Source: Bacteroidetes bacterium HGW-Bacteroidetes-4 (GTDB taxonomy: Bacteria > Bacteroidota > Bacteroidia > Bacteroidales > SZUA-534). From it: 64,000 bases of DNA. How positions within the stretch are numbered: position 1 is the stretch's first letter; each line of letters starts with the position of its first letter. Shown here piece after piece: positions 48,062-56,100 of the stretch. The notes beneath the pieces are model-generated. The model saw only the letters and a list, made by a program, of their open reading frames with translations. It searched no databases and had not been told where the DNA came from. Location: positions 44,737 through 108,736 of the forward strand of contig PHDD01000025.1 of the NCBI GenBank assembly GCA_002840905.1. The letters run 5' to 3'. A program made the position numbers and the translations under genes.

Positions 48062-48979
48062 ATGGAAATCAAAGGAATTTTAGTTACAGCCCTTGCCCCG
48101 TTCGAAAACCATATAGCAAACGGGGGTGAAAAATTATTAGGTAATGCGTCTTCAATTAAAAGAAGACCTGATGGCCGAGTATATATATCTGGTCAAATGC
48201 AACGCCATGTCCTGTTTTCTGCAATTGATCGAATAAATTCAACCGATCCAGCAAAAGGAGAAACTTTTGTTTCAAATGGCGATGGTATCAGCAATTTAAT
48301 CGAAAAAGACTTGCGCGCCGATATGGGTGGTTTTATGCACCCATCAAAAGGTGATTATTCTGGAAGAAGAACAGCTCCATTATCTGTAACACCAGCTGTT
48401 GCTGTTGGTGTTAGTGAAGTTGGTCGAGATCTACTTGTACGAATTCGCTTCGATGAATCGGATGATGCAAAAGACCAAGCCTTGGCCACCAAAGAATTTA
48501 GTGAATACGATTTGATGCACATGAACTTCTTTTTAGATATTAGTGGCTTGAGTGTTTCTAAAGCTTTCGAGTATAAAAAGAGTTTCAATCTTGGATCCAA
48601 GTATTTCAAACATGCTGATGATGACGAACGGAAACGCCGCGCACGACTTTATCTGGAAGCAACTAAGTCGATGAACGACTATGCCAGTCAGGCCCGCAAT
48701 GCGGTAAGTGGTGAACCTCAAAAAGTTTTGATTGTGTTCGATACTATCCTAAGCCGCAAAGCAAGCCGGTATTTTGTTGCTGGCGAACAGGAACAAAAAA
48801 ATATTATAGAGGAACTAAAAGCTCGTGGAGCAAAGTATTACCTTGGTGATGATAAAACAGAAAACAGCGTTCACAAAGCATATAAAGAAGCTTTAGAATA
48901 TTTGGCGTCAAACACGCTTTACGACCCGGCAAGAGATACAGAAGTTGTTACATTTGAACAAGCTTTTGGCGGTGAGTAA
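48062..48979 (+). CDS. cas7: CRISPR-associated protein Cas7 (DevR/Cst2/Csp1 superfamily)
   Basis: Cas7 forms the crRNA-binding backbone of Cascade. The 305-residue protein has the DevR-type N-terminus (KGILVTALAPFENHIANGGE, then SIKRRPDGRVYISGQMQRH) and GRRTAPLSVTPAVAV with later YDLMHMNFFLDISGLSV. This is a single complete Cas7, so normal multimeric Cascade is expected. Its stop overlaps the cas3 start region by 8 bases. Confidence 0.87.
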   Translation: MEIKGILVTALAPFENHIANGGEKLLGNASSIKRRPDGRVYISGQMQRHVLFSAIDRINSTDPAKGETFVSNGDGISNLIEKDLRADMGGFMHPSKGDYSGRRTAPLSVTPAVAVGVSEVGRDLLVRIRFDESDDAKDQALATKEFSEYDLMHMNFFLDISGLSVSKAFEYKKSFNLGSKYFKHADDDERKRRARLYLEATKSMNDYASQARNAVSGEPQKVLIVFDTILSRKASRYFVAGEQEQKNIIEELKARGAKYYLGDDKTENSVHKAYKEALEYLASNTLYDPARDTEVVTFEQAFGGE

Positions 48980-51227
48980 CTACAAGTATCCCCTATTGGC
49001 AAAGCCTTCCGGCATTACCCTTGAGCAACATACCCAAGATGTTGTGTCGGAAGGAAAACTATTGTTGAAACAGACCCCTTTTGTCGTTGAAAAATATCAG
49101 GAACGAGTTGGGAAAGATTTAACAACCCGTTTAGAAAGAGTATGCCAATATCATGATTTAGGAAAGAAGGCCCCAAAGTGGCAAACCGCTTGTCAAAAAG
49201 ATTATGAAGCGTTCCTTAAATGGCAATCTCAATACGGTGGTACATTTAATGAGTATTCAAGAACAGAAAATGCAGGAAGGAACATTAGAAAAGCAGGAGT
49301 TCGACATGAATTTCAGTCGTTACGGCTTATTGTAAAAGCAAACTTGCCACTACCTCAGCAAGCTGCAATTGCCGCACATCATGGTAAATTAGGCAATAAT
49401 TTCGAAGAACGTTGGACAAATGAAAACGTTTCTGATTTTTGGACATCTTTTAAAAAAGAAAGTAATCGGATTATTGAGCAATATTCATTAGAACAGAGTG
49501 CAAAGGCACATTATGAATTTGCTGGACCACGAGGATTGTTGCAGTTAGTCGATCATCGTGCGAGTGCTAAAGAAGAAGGTGATGTTGTCCCTGATTTCAA
49601 ACAATTCAGTTATCAATTTCCTCATAAAGAAAAAAGCGGGGTTCAAAGCCTGATTGAACAACATTGGCAAGATGATTTACTACTTGTCCGCGCTCCAACA
49701 GGTGCAGGAAAAACAGATGCTTCATTATTATGGGCGCAATTACAAATTGAGAACAAACGAGCAGACAGACTGGTAATAGCAATGCCTACTCGTTTTACAT
49801 CAAATGCTTTGGCAATTAATGTTGCCGAAAGTTTATCCGATACGGGGCTTTATCATTCGAGTGCATGGTTTACCAAGTTTCAGGAACAAATTGATGCCGG
49901 AGTAATAAAAAAACAAGAAGCTGAAAAAATCCAAGAATTTGCTCGACTTCTTCAAACTCCGATAACTGTTTGTACCATTGATCATCTTTTGATGGCCTTA
50001 ACGCTGACAAGGGAAGACCATCATTTGATTTCATTCAACATGGCCAATTCTTGTTTGGTAATTGATGAAGCTGATTTCTATGATGATTTTACACAAGCAA
50101 ACATTCTTGTATTACTCGAAATTCTAAGATATTGGAATGTTCCCATACTCTTAATGAGTGCATCGTTGCCAGAATCTGTTTTGCCGACTTACCGTAAAAT
50201 CGGATATCAAATAGATAAAATTATTAAGGACACATCTGATAATATTCGAGACAGATTTGAAATAAAAGTGATACGAGAGTATTCTGAACTTTCCGAAATA
50301 ATAGATTTGCTTGAACTATGTGTCGAAAGGGGAACTGCAATAATTTATGCGAACACTGTTGATCAAGCGGTAATGTTTTATAACTGGTTCGAAAAGAGAA
50401 AAGCAAATCCAATTTTGTATCATAGTCGTTTCACAGAGCCCGATAAAAAGGATAAAGAGCAGGAGTTGATTGATGCTTTAGGAAAAACAGCTTGGGAGAA
50501 TAACACAGCTAAAGGGATCGCCATCTTAACTCAAATAGGGGAAATGAGCATCAACATCAGTGCTGATATTATGATCACAGAACTTTGTCCCATAGACCGA
50601 TTAACTCAACGGGCGGGTCGTTTATGCCGTTTTAACAAAACAAAAATCGGAGAATTGTATGTGTTAGTTCCGCAAAAAAACGAAATGGTTTATCCAGCGC
50701 CTTATGGAGGATATGATCGAAAAAATAGAACATGGGTTCCTTGTGAAGCTTTTGTAAAAACTTCTGAAATTCTTGAACTTTCACCTTACAATGCTGAGAA
50801 ACTTGTAAATCTCCTTAATTATGTTTATTCAGAGCAAGATTCTTTCTCAGCAAAAGCAATTAATAATGCTAGAAGCCTGAAAGAGTACTTTTCATGTAAC
50901 TGGCTAATTAATCCGAAACAGAAAACTGCAACCGATGATACAGACACAAATTTTTGGCAAAGTAGGAATATTGCACCACAAGATGTTGTGTTTGTTGAAA
51001 AACCAGCATCAAAGTTCTTTTATAATTATTTTGATTTCCAAAGATGGAAGCTTATGCACTCATTAGAATTACCAATTTATTTGATTGAGAGAGGAAAGAA
51101 ACAGAGTATAATATATATGGAAACCATTATGATTAAAGAGAATGAGGAAATCATTTACATTATTAAGGACGGTTTTTATGATAGTACTCGAGGAATAACA
51201 TTCGTAGAAAGCGAGCAATTTTTATAA
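48972..51227 (+). CDS. cas3: CRISPR-associated helicase-nuclease Cas3 (HD plus DExH)
   Basis: Cas3 unwinds and degrades target DNA once Cascade binds. A GTG at 48972 (MSNYKYPLLAKPSG, overlapping the cas7 stop) is preferred; a TTG at 48945 would add 9 residues. An N-terminal HD nuclease domain carries H20, H61-D62 (QYHDLGKK), H112 and H136/H137 (IAAHHGKLG). The helicase has Walker A APTGAGKT (241-248), DEAD (365-368), SAS (396-398, MSASLP) and the QRAGRLCR motif VI. Both domains look intact at about 751 residues. Confidence 0.92.
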   Translation: MSNYKYPLLAKPSGITLEQHTQDVVSEGKLLLKQTPFVVEKYQERVGKDLTTRLERVCQYHDLGKKAPKWQTACQKDYEAFLKWQSQYGGTFNEYSRTENAGRNIRKAGVRHEFQSLRLIVKANLPLPQQAAIAAHHGKLGNNFEERWTNENVSDFWTSFKKESNRIIEQYSLEQSAKAHYEFAGPRGLLQLVDHRASAKEEGDVVPDFKQFSYQFPHKEKSGVQSLIEQHWQDDLLLVRAPTGAGKTDASLLWAQLQIENKRADRLVIAMPTRFTSNALAINVAESLSDTGLYHSSAWFTKFQEQIDAGVIKKQEAEKIQEFARLLQTPITVCTIDHLLMALTLTREDHHLISFNMANSCLVIDEADFYDDFTQANILVLLEILRYWNVPILLMSASLPESVLPTYRKIGYQIDKIIKDTSDNIRDRFEIKVIREYSELSEIIDLLELCVERGTAIIYANTVDQAVMFYNWFEKRKANPILYHSRFTEPDKKDKEQELIDALGKTAWENNTAKGIAILTQIGEMSINISADIMITELCPIDRLTQRAGRLCRFNKTKIGELYVLVPQKNEMVYPAPYGGYDRKNRTWVPCEAFVKTSEILELSPYNAEKLVNLLNYVYSEQDSFSAKAINNARSLKEYFSCNWLINPKQKTATDDTDTNFWQSRNIAPQDVVFVEKPASKFFYNYFDFQRWKLMHSLELPIYLIERGKKQSIIYMETIMIKENEEIIYIIKDGFYDSTRGITFVESEQFL

Positions 51228-51293
51228 TTTGAGCAAAATTAAGGTTTCTATTATGAATGCTTATTATATAATACAAGCAATAAACCAAAACCA

Positions 51294-51905
51294 ATGGCAG
51301 CAGATAACCCCAAAGACAAACCGCCCTGGAGCCGCGAAGACTGGCTTAGGCATATTAAGGAAATGGAGGAGCTAAGCAAAAGCATCGAAAGGGAGCGCCT
51401 GGAGCGAGAACGGCTTAGCCGGAATTTTGCGCAGGAGGTGCTTGCGCTTTGCAAGTCCTTTTTTCCGGGAAGAAATATAGCGGAAGCACCCTTGTTTGAA
51501 AAGCTTTACCAATACATGCTTTACCATATTGAAGATGCCGGTGATATAGTTGAATACCATTTGAACGAAACCGGCTTAGGGTATTTTAAGGAGGCTCCGA
51601 ACCAGGTCGGAATTGTTTTAAATATCCCTAGCGAAGCCGAAAACGCAGAACTTCTACAATTGTCGCTCGACCAGGAGATGTGGGATTATGGACAGGAGCT
51701 AATTCGGGAAGAATATGCCGAAGCCGTTTTTTACAAAAGCTTTCAATGGCACCTGGCCCGGCTGTATAAAAAGAACCTCGGTGATTTAGAACCGGAACTT
51801 TACGATTTGCCGGCAAGGGCATTTCTTGAGTTGGAAGTTTTGGCCAACCTTTGCAGCAGCGAACTGTTTGATGGGGTTATGGAGCAAATTGAAAGCAAAT
51901 CGTGA
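51294..51905 (+). CDS. Unknown CRISPR-locus protein A (203 residues)
   Basis: I do not recognise this family. The protein has a charged, possibly coiled-coil N-terminus (KDKPPWSREDWLRHIKEMEE, then ERERLERERLSRNF), then an all-helical region with LCKSFFPG, LYQYMLYHIEDAGDIVEYHL and YAEAVFYKSFQWHLARLYKK, and an acidic Leu-rich C-terminus. It has no signal peptide or transmembrane segment and no metal or nucleotide motif. A close paralogue of the same length follows at 51951. The stop codon lies within the first REP-like palindrome. It lies between cas3 and cas4, on the same strand. Confidence 0.7.
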   Translation: MAADNPKDKPPWSREDWLRHIKEMEELSKSIERERLERERLSRNFAQEVLALCKSFFPGRNIAEAPLFEKLYQYMLYHIEDAGDIVEYHLNETGLGYFKEAPNQVGIVLNIPSEAENAELLQLSLDQEMWDYGQELIREEYAEAVFYKSFQWHLARLYKKNLGDLEPELYDLPARAFLELEVLANLCSSELFDGVMEQIESKS

Positions 51906-51923
51906 AGGGTTCAAAAACCTTCA
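51903..51923. repeat. REP-like palindrome a (partly decayed)
   Basis: TGAAGG (51903-51908) and CCTTCA (51918-51923) form a short stem; further arm bases have decayed on the left side only. It contains the stop codon of unknown protein A. The right half (AACCTTCAGGGTTT) matches the other three copies. Confidence 0.6.
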
Positions 51924-51950
51924 GGGTTTAAAGCAAAATATAACGAACCA

Positions 51951-52562
51951 ATGGCAGCAGATAACCCCAAAGACAAACCGCCCTGGAGTCACGAAGAATG
52001 GTACGGGCTTTATAAGGAAATGGAAGAGCTACGCAAAAACCTGGAAAGGATGCACCGGGAGCGGGATCTGCTTAGCCGGAAATTTGCACGGGAGGTGCTT
52101 GCGCTTTGTAAAGACTTTTTTCCCGAGGGTAAAATTCAGGAAGTACCTTTTGGGGATGAGCTGTATAATTATATGTATTACTATCTTGAAGTTGCTGCGT
52201 ATTTAATCGAATACCATGTGAATAACACCGGCTTATGGTACTTTAAGAAGGCTCCGGAACGGGTCGGGATTTTTTTAGCTTCATGGAGTGAAGCGGACAA
52301 TGCAAAATTATTGCAAAATGTCTTCAACCAGGATGTGTGGAACCACATGCAGGAATTAATTCGGGATGACTATGCCGAAGCGGTGTTTTACGCAAGCTTT
52401 CAATGGCACCTGGCCCAACTGTTTAAAATAAATCTGGGAGACTTTGAACCGGAACTTTACGATTTACCGGAAAGAGCTTTTATTGAGTTGGAGTTTTTGG
52501 CAAGCCGTTGCAGCAACGAACTGTTTGATATGATTATGGAGCAGCTAGAAGAGAAACAGTAA
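51951..52562 (+). CDS. Unknown CRISPR-locus protein B (203 residues, paralogue of A)
   Basis: This is a tandem paralogue of protein A with identical length and shared segments throughout (REVLALCKDFFPEGKIQE, YHVNNTGLWYFKKAPERVGI, YAEAVFYASFQWHLAQL, EPELYDLPERAF). The first 15 codons and several bases upstream are almost identical in DNA between A and B, while the remainder has diverged. This suggests a recombination or gene-conversion tract at the 5' end, or strong constraint on that region. It is followed by a perfect REP-like hairpin. The function is unknown. Confidence 0.7.
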   Translation: MAADNPKDKPPWSHEEWYGLYKEMEELRKNLERMHRERDLLSRKFAREVLALCKDFFPEGKIQEVPFGDELYNYMYYYLEVAAYLIEYHVNNTGLWYFKKAPERVGIFLASWSEADNAKLLQNVFNQDVWNHMQELIRDDYAEAVFYASFQWHLAQLFKINLGDFEPELYDLPERAFIELEFLASRCSNELFDMIMEQLEEKQ

Positions 52563-52570
52563 GGAGGCAA

Positions 52571-52599
52571 ACCCTGAAGGCTTCTAAAACCTTCAGGGT
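52571..52599. repeat. REP-like palindrome b (perfect 10-bp arms)
   Basis: ACCCTGAAGG (52571-52580) and CCTTCAGGGT (52590-52599) pair perfectly around a 9-base loop. It sits between unknown protein B and the RAYT gene. Confidence 0.85.
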
Positions 52600-52631
52600 C
52601 TAAAGAAAAAACAGCAAAATAAAATAAACAA

Positions 52632-53252
52632 ATGGCAGCACCGGCTATAAAATTAGCACCCAATAAATTCTACCACATTTACAATCGGGGAATTAACGGC
52701 TGTGCTTTGTTTAACGAGGCAGCCAACTACGCCTATTTTTTGAGTTTGTATAAAAAACACATTCATCAGGTGGCCCAAACGTATGCCTGGGTGTTAATGC
52801 GTAACCATTTTCATTTGTTGGTGCGGATTAAGCCTTTCCAAAACCCCGATGGTTTTCAAAACCTTCGGGGTTTATCGGTAGAAAAACGCATCAATCAACA
52901 GTTCTCGAACTTGTTTAATGCCTATACCAAAGCCTTTAACAAAAGATATAATCGAACAGGTAGCTTATTTGAACATACATTTCGCCGCAAACAAATAAAC
53001 CATGTCGCTTACCTGAAACGACTGGTTATTTACATTCATATGAATCCGGTTCATCATTATATTTGTAATCACCCCATTGAATATCCCTGGAGTAGTTACG
53101 AGACCTGTCTTTCATCAAAAAACACAGCGTTAATGCGTCGCGTAGTGATTGACTGGTTTATCAGTCAGGAGAACTTTAAACAGGAACATCAAACCTATAT
53201 TGATAAATGGCAGAAGCAGATTAGCAGTATTTCAAACCCCGAAGGCTTCTGA
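52632..53252 (+). CDS. REP-associated tyrosine transposase (RAYT, IS200-like Y1 domain)
   Basis: The 206-residue protein is a single-domain Y1 transposase with the HUH motif NHFHLLV (H59, H61) and the catalytic tyrosine in VIYIHMNPV (Y134). RAYTs are domesticated IS200 relatives that act on REP palindromes and do not usually move as IS elements. Four REP-like palindromes surround or interrupt this gene. One of them is in frame and encodes residues 69-82 (FQNPDGFQNLRGLS); another holds the stop codon, so the protein ends NPEGF. It lies inside the cas gene string. Confidence 0.9.
   Translation: MAAPAIKLAPNKFYHIYNRGINGCALFNEAANYAYFLSLYKKHIHQVAQTYAWVLMRNHFHLLVRIKPFQNPDGFQNLRGLSVEKRINQQFSNLFNAYTKAFNKRYNRTGSLFEHTFRRKQINHVAYLKRLVIYIHMNPVHHYICNHPIEYPWSSYETCLSSKNTALMRRVVIDWFISQENFKQEHQTYIDKWQKQISSISNPEGF
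52841..52873. repeat. REP-like palindrome c, inside the RAYT coding sequence
   Basis: AAACCCCGATGGTTTT (52841-52856) and AAAACCTTCGGGGTTT (52858-52873) are reverse complements except for one mismatch. The palindrome is read in frame as part of the transposase. Confidence 0.8.
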
Positions 53253-53264
53253 AACCTTCCGGGT
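53236..53264. repeat. REP-like palindrome d, at the RAYT stop
   Basis: ACCCCGAAGG (53236-53245) and CCTTCCGGGT (53255-53264) pair with one mismatch. The RAYT stop codon lies in the loop. Confidence 0.8.
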
Positions 53265-53279
53265 CTAAAAAACAAGGCT

Positions 53280-53870
53280 ATGATTAGTGAGGAATTTTTT
53301 GCATTCATACAACGATTTGAAGCCTTAGAGGCAAAATATCGGGAGCTCTGGCAGCGGTTTCACAACAGCCTTCCTGCTGAATTGCTCGAACTGGTTTTTG
53401 AACACCTAAGCACACTAAAAGAACATGCCGGGTCGGCCGAAGCTAAGATTCTTGCGTTAGCCGATGAAATTACCCATGATGTTTGGAATGAATACAACAT
53501 CGCAAACACAATGCAACACCGAAACAAAAAACCGGACATTTACCCGATACTTAAACTAAAGACAAAAGCCGCGGCTAAAAAGGAATTACAGGCGCAATTG
53601 AAAAAGATTCCCGAAAAATACCATCAAGGCATTGAGGAAGGCTTCTGGGAAGGCTTCGGCTACGAGCAGAACCATGAACGGTTTGAGTTGGCCGTGCATA
53701 AAAAACTAAAAGAAGTATTTACCCGGGTTTATTTCGACGATGTCATGGAACTCGATTCCGATTACCTCCTGTTTTTCGACGGCAATTTGTATTTTTTGGC
53801 TACCCTCTGGGTGCAGGATATATATAAACTGGAAAGTACGTTTAAGCAGGTGAACGCGCAAAACGAATAA
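53280..53870 (+). CDS. Unknown CRISPR-locus protein C (196 residues)
   Basis: I do not recognise this family. It is soluble-looking and helical: FFAFIQRFEALEAKYRELWQ at the N-terminus, LKLKTKAAAKKELQAQLKK in the middle, and a more hydrophobic C-terminus (FDDVMELDSDYLLFFDGNL, then YFLATLWVQDIYKLES). It has the same length class and orientation as proteins A and B and the same order of charged and aromatic patches. I see no convincing identity, so any relationship would be remote. It ends 193 bases before cas4; that gap shows nothing clear. Confidence 0.65.
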   Translation: MISEEFFAFIQRFEALEAKYRELWQRFHNSLPAELLELVFEHLSTLKEHAGSAEAKILALADEITHDVWNEYNIANTMQHRNKKPDIYPILKLKTKAAAKKELQAQLKKIPEKYHQGIEEGFWEGFGYEQNHERFELAVHKKLKEVFTRVYFDDVMELDSDYLLFFDGNLYFLATLWVQDIYKLESTFKQVNAQNE

Positions 53871-54063
53871 TTTAAACTTGAGATATGACTTCGTTTTTTC
53901 AAGGGAAATCAGGATTTGTTAGCCGAACAACGTGTAACCAGAAGAAAGATTCAACGGTATGGATGATGAAATGATTCGTGATATTTCGTGTTAATCCGTG
54001 GATAAAAATGCTCATCGAATGAATTCTTATTAACGATAGAAAAAAACAATTAATACCAAACAA

Positions 54064-54579
54064 ATGCAAATTACCGGAACCCATTTTAATTACTTTCAGC
54101 TATGCCAACGAAAACTCTGGCTGTTTGGACACAACATACAAATGGAACACACCAGCGATTTGGTGTACGAGGGACGTTTGATACACGAGAACAGCTATCC
54201 CCAGCGGAGCTCAAAGTACGAGGAGATTGAAATAGGAGGGATAAAGATTGATTATTACGATGCGAAAAACCGGGTGATTCACGAGATTAAAAAATCGGAT
54301 AAGAAAGAAGAAGCCCACGAATGGCAATTAAAGTATTATATATATGTGTTGGAAAAACAGGGCGTAAATGGCGTTACCGGCATTTTGGAATACCCTAAAT
54401 TGCGTAAAACCCAGGAAGTATTGCTCTCTGCGTTGGATAAAGAAGAAATAATAAACCAACTGACCGCCATTGAAACCATGCTATTACAAACGGATTGTCC
54501 CGAAAAGATACCCGTTTCAAAGTGCCGGAACTGCTCGTATTTCGATTTCTGCTATGCCGGAGAGGAGGAACAATTATGA
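54064..54579 (+). CDS. cas4: CRISPR-associated exonuclease Cas4
   Basis: Cas4 trims and selects prespacers with a PAM before integration. The 171-residue protein has the iron-sulphur cysteines C14 (LCQRKLW) plus a C-terminal set (C145, C154, C157 and C163; SKCRNCSYFDFCY). It also has the RecB-like nuclease residues D63 (IKIDYYD), E74 and K76 (HEIKKSDK) and Q88/Y91 (QLKYYIY). All key residues are present. Its stop overlaps the cas1 start by 4 bases, consistent with coupled translation. Confidence 0.94.
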   Translation: MQITGTHFNYFQLCQRKLWLFGHNIQMEHTSDLVYEGRLIHENSYPQRSSKYEEIEIGGIKIDYYDAKNRVIHEIKKSDKKEEAHEWQLKYYIYVLEKQGVNGVTGILEYPKLRKTQEVLLSALDKEEIINQLTAIETMLLQTDCPEKIPVSKCRNCSYFDFCYAGEEEQL

Positions 54580-55580
54580 AAAAAACCTACTATCTTTTTA
54601 ATCCGGGGCGCTTATCGCGTACCGATAACACGCTAAAATTTACTCCGGTAAACGAATCCGGCGTGGAGCAAACACCCAGGTACCTTCCTGTTGAACAGAT
54701 TGATTCCCTGTATGTGTTTGGTTCGCTCGATGCCAATTCGGCCTTATACAACTTTTTGGGAAAGCAGGACATTGCCGTTCACTTTTTCGATTATTACGAG
54801 AACTACACCGGCTCGTTTATGCCCAAAGACCAGCTGTTGGCCGGACGCATGCTTATTGCCCAAACACAACACTACCTCGATAAAAAGAAACGCCTGCCCA
54901 TTGCCCGGAAATTTATCGAAGGAGCCTCGTACAATATGATTAAAAACCTGAAATACTATGGCAATCGCGGCAAAGCACTCGATGATCAAATAGATGCGAT
55001 GGACTTACTTCGGGAAAAGATTCCCTACTGCCAGGCAATACCAGAACTGATGGGCGTTGAAGGGAACATCAGAATGGTGTATTACGAGGCCTTTAATACC
55101 ATTATTGCCGATCACGAAATGGGGCAGCGCACCAAACGGCCGCCACAGAATATTGTAAACAGCCTAATTTCGTTTGGTAACATGCTTTGCTATGCCGAAT
55201 GCCTGCGCATGATTCATCAAACCCAGTTGAATCCCACCATCAGTTACCTTCATGAACCGGGCGAAAGGCGGTATAGTCTGGCTCTTGATATGGCTGAAAT
55301 TTTTAAACCATTGTTGGTCGACCGCGTTACTTTTAAAGTTTTAAATAAAAAGGAGATTCAGGAAAGCGATTTTGACTCCAAATTAAATCGCCTGGTGCTT
55401 AAAGACAAAGGCCGGATGAAATACCTGAAAGCATATGAGGAGCGGCTGGGCGAAACCATAAAACACCGCACCCTGAACCGGAGCGTAAGTTATAAACACC
55501 TTATTAAGCTCGAATGCTACAAACTTCAAAAACATTTGCTTCAGATGGAGGAGTATAAACCCTTTAAAATGTACTGGTAG
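54576..55580 (+). CDS. cas1: CRISPR-associated integrase Cas1
   Basis: Cas1 integrates new spacers with Cas2. The ATG at 54576 (ATGA overlap with cas4) gives 334 residues and a normal N-terminus (MKKTYYLFNPGRLSR); a longer open frame from 54495 lies inside cas4 and is rejected. Metal-binding residues are E162 (MGVEGNIR), H226 (SYLHEPGERRYS) and D238/E241 (LALDMAEIFKP). The protein looks complete and active. Confidence 0.95.
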   Translation: MKKTYYLFNPGRLSRTDNTLKFTPVNESGVEQTPRYLPVEQIDSLYVFGSLDANSALYNFLGKQDIAVHFFDYYENYTGSFMPKDQLLAGRMLIAQTQHYLDKKKRLPIARKFIEGASYNMIKNLKYYGNRGKALDDQIDAMDLLREKIPYCQAIPELMGVEGNIRMVYYEAFNTIIADHEMGQRTKRPPQNIVNSLISFGNMLCYAECLRMIHQTQLNPTISYLHEPGERRYSLALDMAEIFKPLLVDRVTFKVLNKKEIQESDFDSKLNRLVLKDKGRMKYLKAYEERLGETIKHRTLNRSVSYKHLIKLECYKLQKHLLQMEEYKPFKMYW

Positions 55581-55618
55581 TTTTTTTGTGTCTAAAGAGG
55601 AATTAAAAGAATGAAAAA

Positions 55619-55882
55619 ATGTATGTAATTTTGGTTTACGATGTGGGAGAAAAGCGGGTGGGCAAAATGCTAAAGCTTTGTCGGCGTTATTTGAACTGGA
55701 TTCAGAATTCTGTTTTTGAAGGTGAACTTACCGAAGTTAAGCTGAAAGAGTTGGCACTAATTGCCAAACAGATTATGGACGAAGAAAGCGACAGCCTGAT
55801 TCTGTTTAAGAGCCGCGACGAAAAGTGGCTTGAAAAAGAGGTGATTGGTAACGAAAAAAACACACTGGAGCAGTTTTTATAG
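55619..55882 (+). CDS. cas2: CRISPR-associated Cas2
   Basis: The 87-residue ferredoxin-like protein starts MYVILVYDVGEKRVGKMLKL, with the conserved Asp at D8, and shows RRYLNWIQNSVFEGELTEV and a later SDSLILF strand. It is the last gene before the CRISPR leader, so cas4-cas1-cas2 form the adaptation module. Length is normal. Confidence 0.93.
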   Translation: MYVILVYDVGEKRVGKMLKLCRRYLNWIQNSVFEGELTEVKLKELALIAKQIMDEESDSLILFKSRDEKWLEKEVIGNEKNTLEQFL

Positions 55883-56100
55883 TTGTCGGTGGCATTGTTT
55901 TTAACCACAGAAAACATTTTATGGGGCAAAAAGCCGGGTTAAGGTTCTTTGACATCTTGAAAATAAGCGATATAATATCGGTTGTCGGTGGTCAGGGTTT
56001 TTTTTAGGATTGGCCACCGACAACTTTTTAAACAAAAAAAAACGTATTATTGTACCTTGAAGCCGCCGGGAAGCGTTATTTTTTTTGGCTTATCGAACGG
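55883..56100 (+). promoter_or_regulatory. CRISPR leader region
   Basis: About 218 AT-rich bases separate cas2 from the first repeat. The repeats end in ATTGAAAT, the usual 3' end of type I repeats, so the array is read left to right and this side is the leader. The motif GTTGTCGGTGG occurs directly at 55882-55892 and 55981-55991 and inverted at 56014-56024. Confidence 0.72.
55981..56029 (+). terminator. Hairpin in the leader, terminator-like
   Basis: GTTGTCGGTGG (55981-55991) and CCACCGACAAC (56014-56024) form an 11-bp stem with a 22-base loop, then five T residues. It could end the cas transcript. Confidence 0.6.

Noticed and set aside
53990..54010. CCGTGGATAA resembling a DnaA box
   Set aside because: A single weak match with no cluster and no AT-rich unwinding element.
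54495..54575. Longer N-terminus for cas1
   Set aside because: It lies within cas4; the ATGA overlap at 54576 gives the standard Cas1 start.
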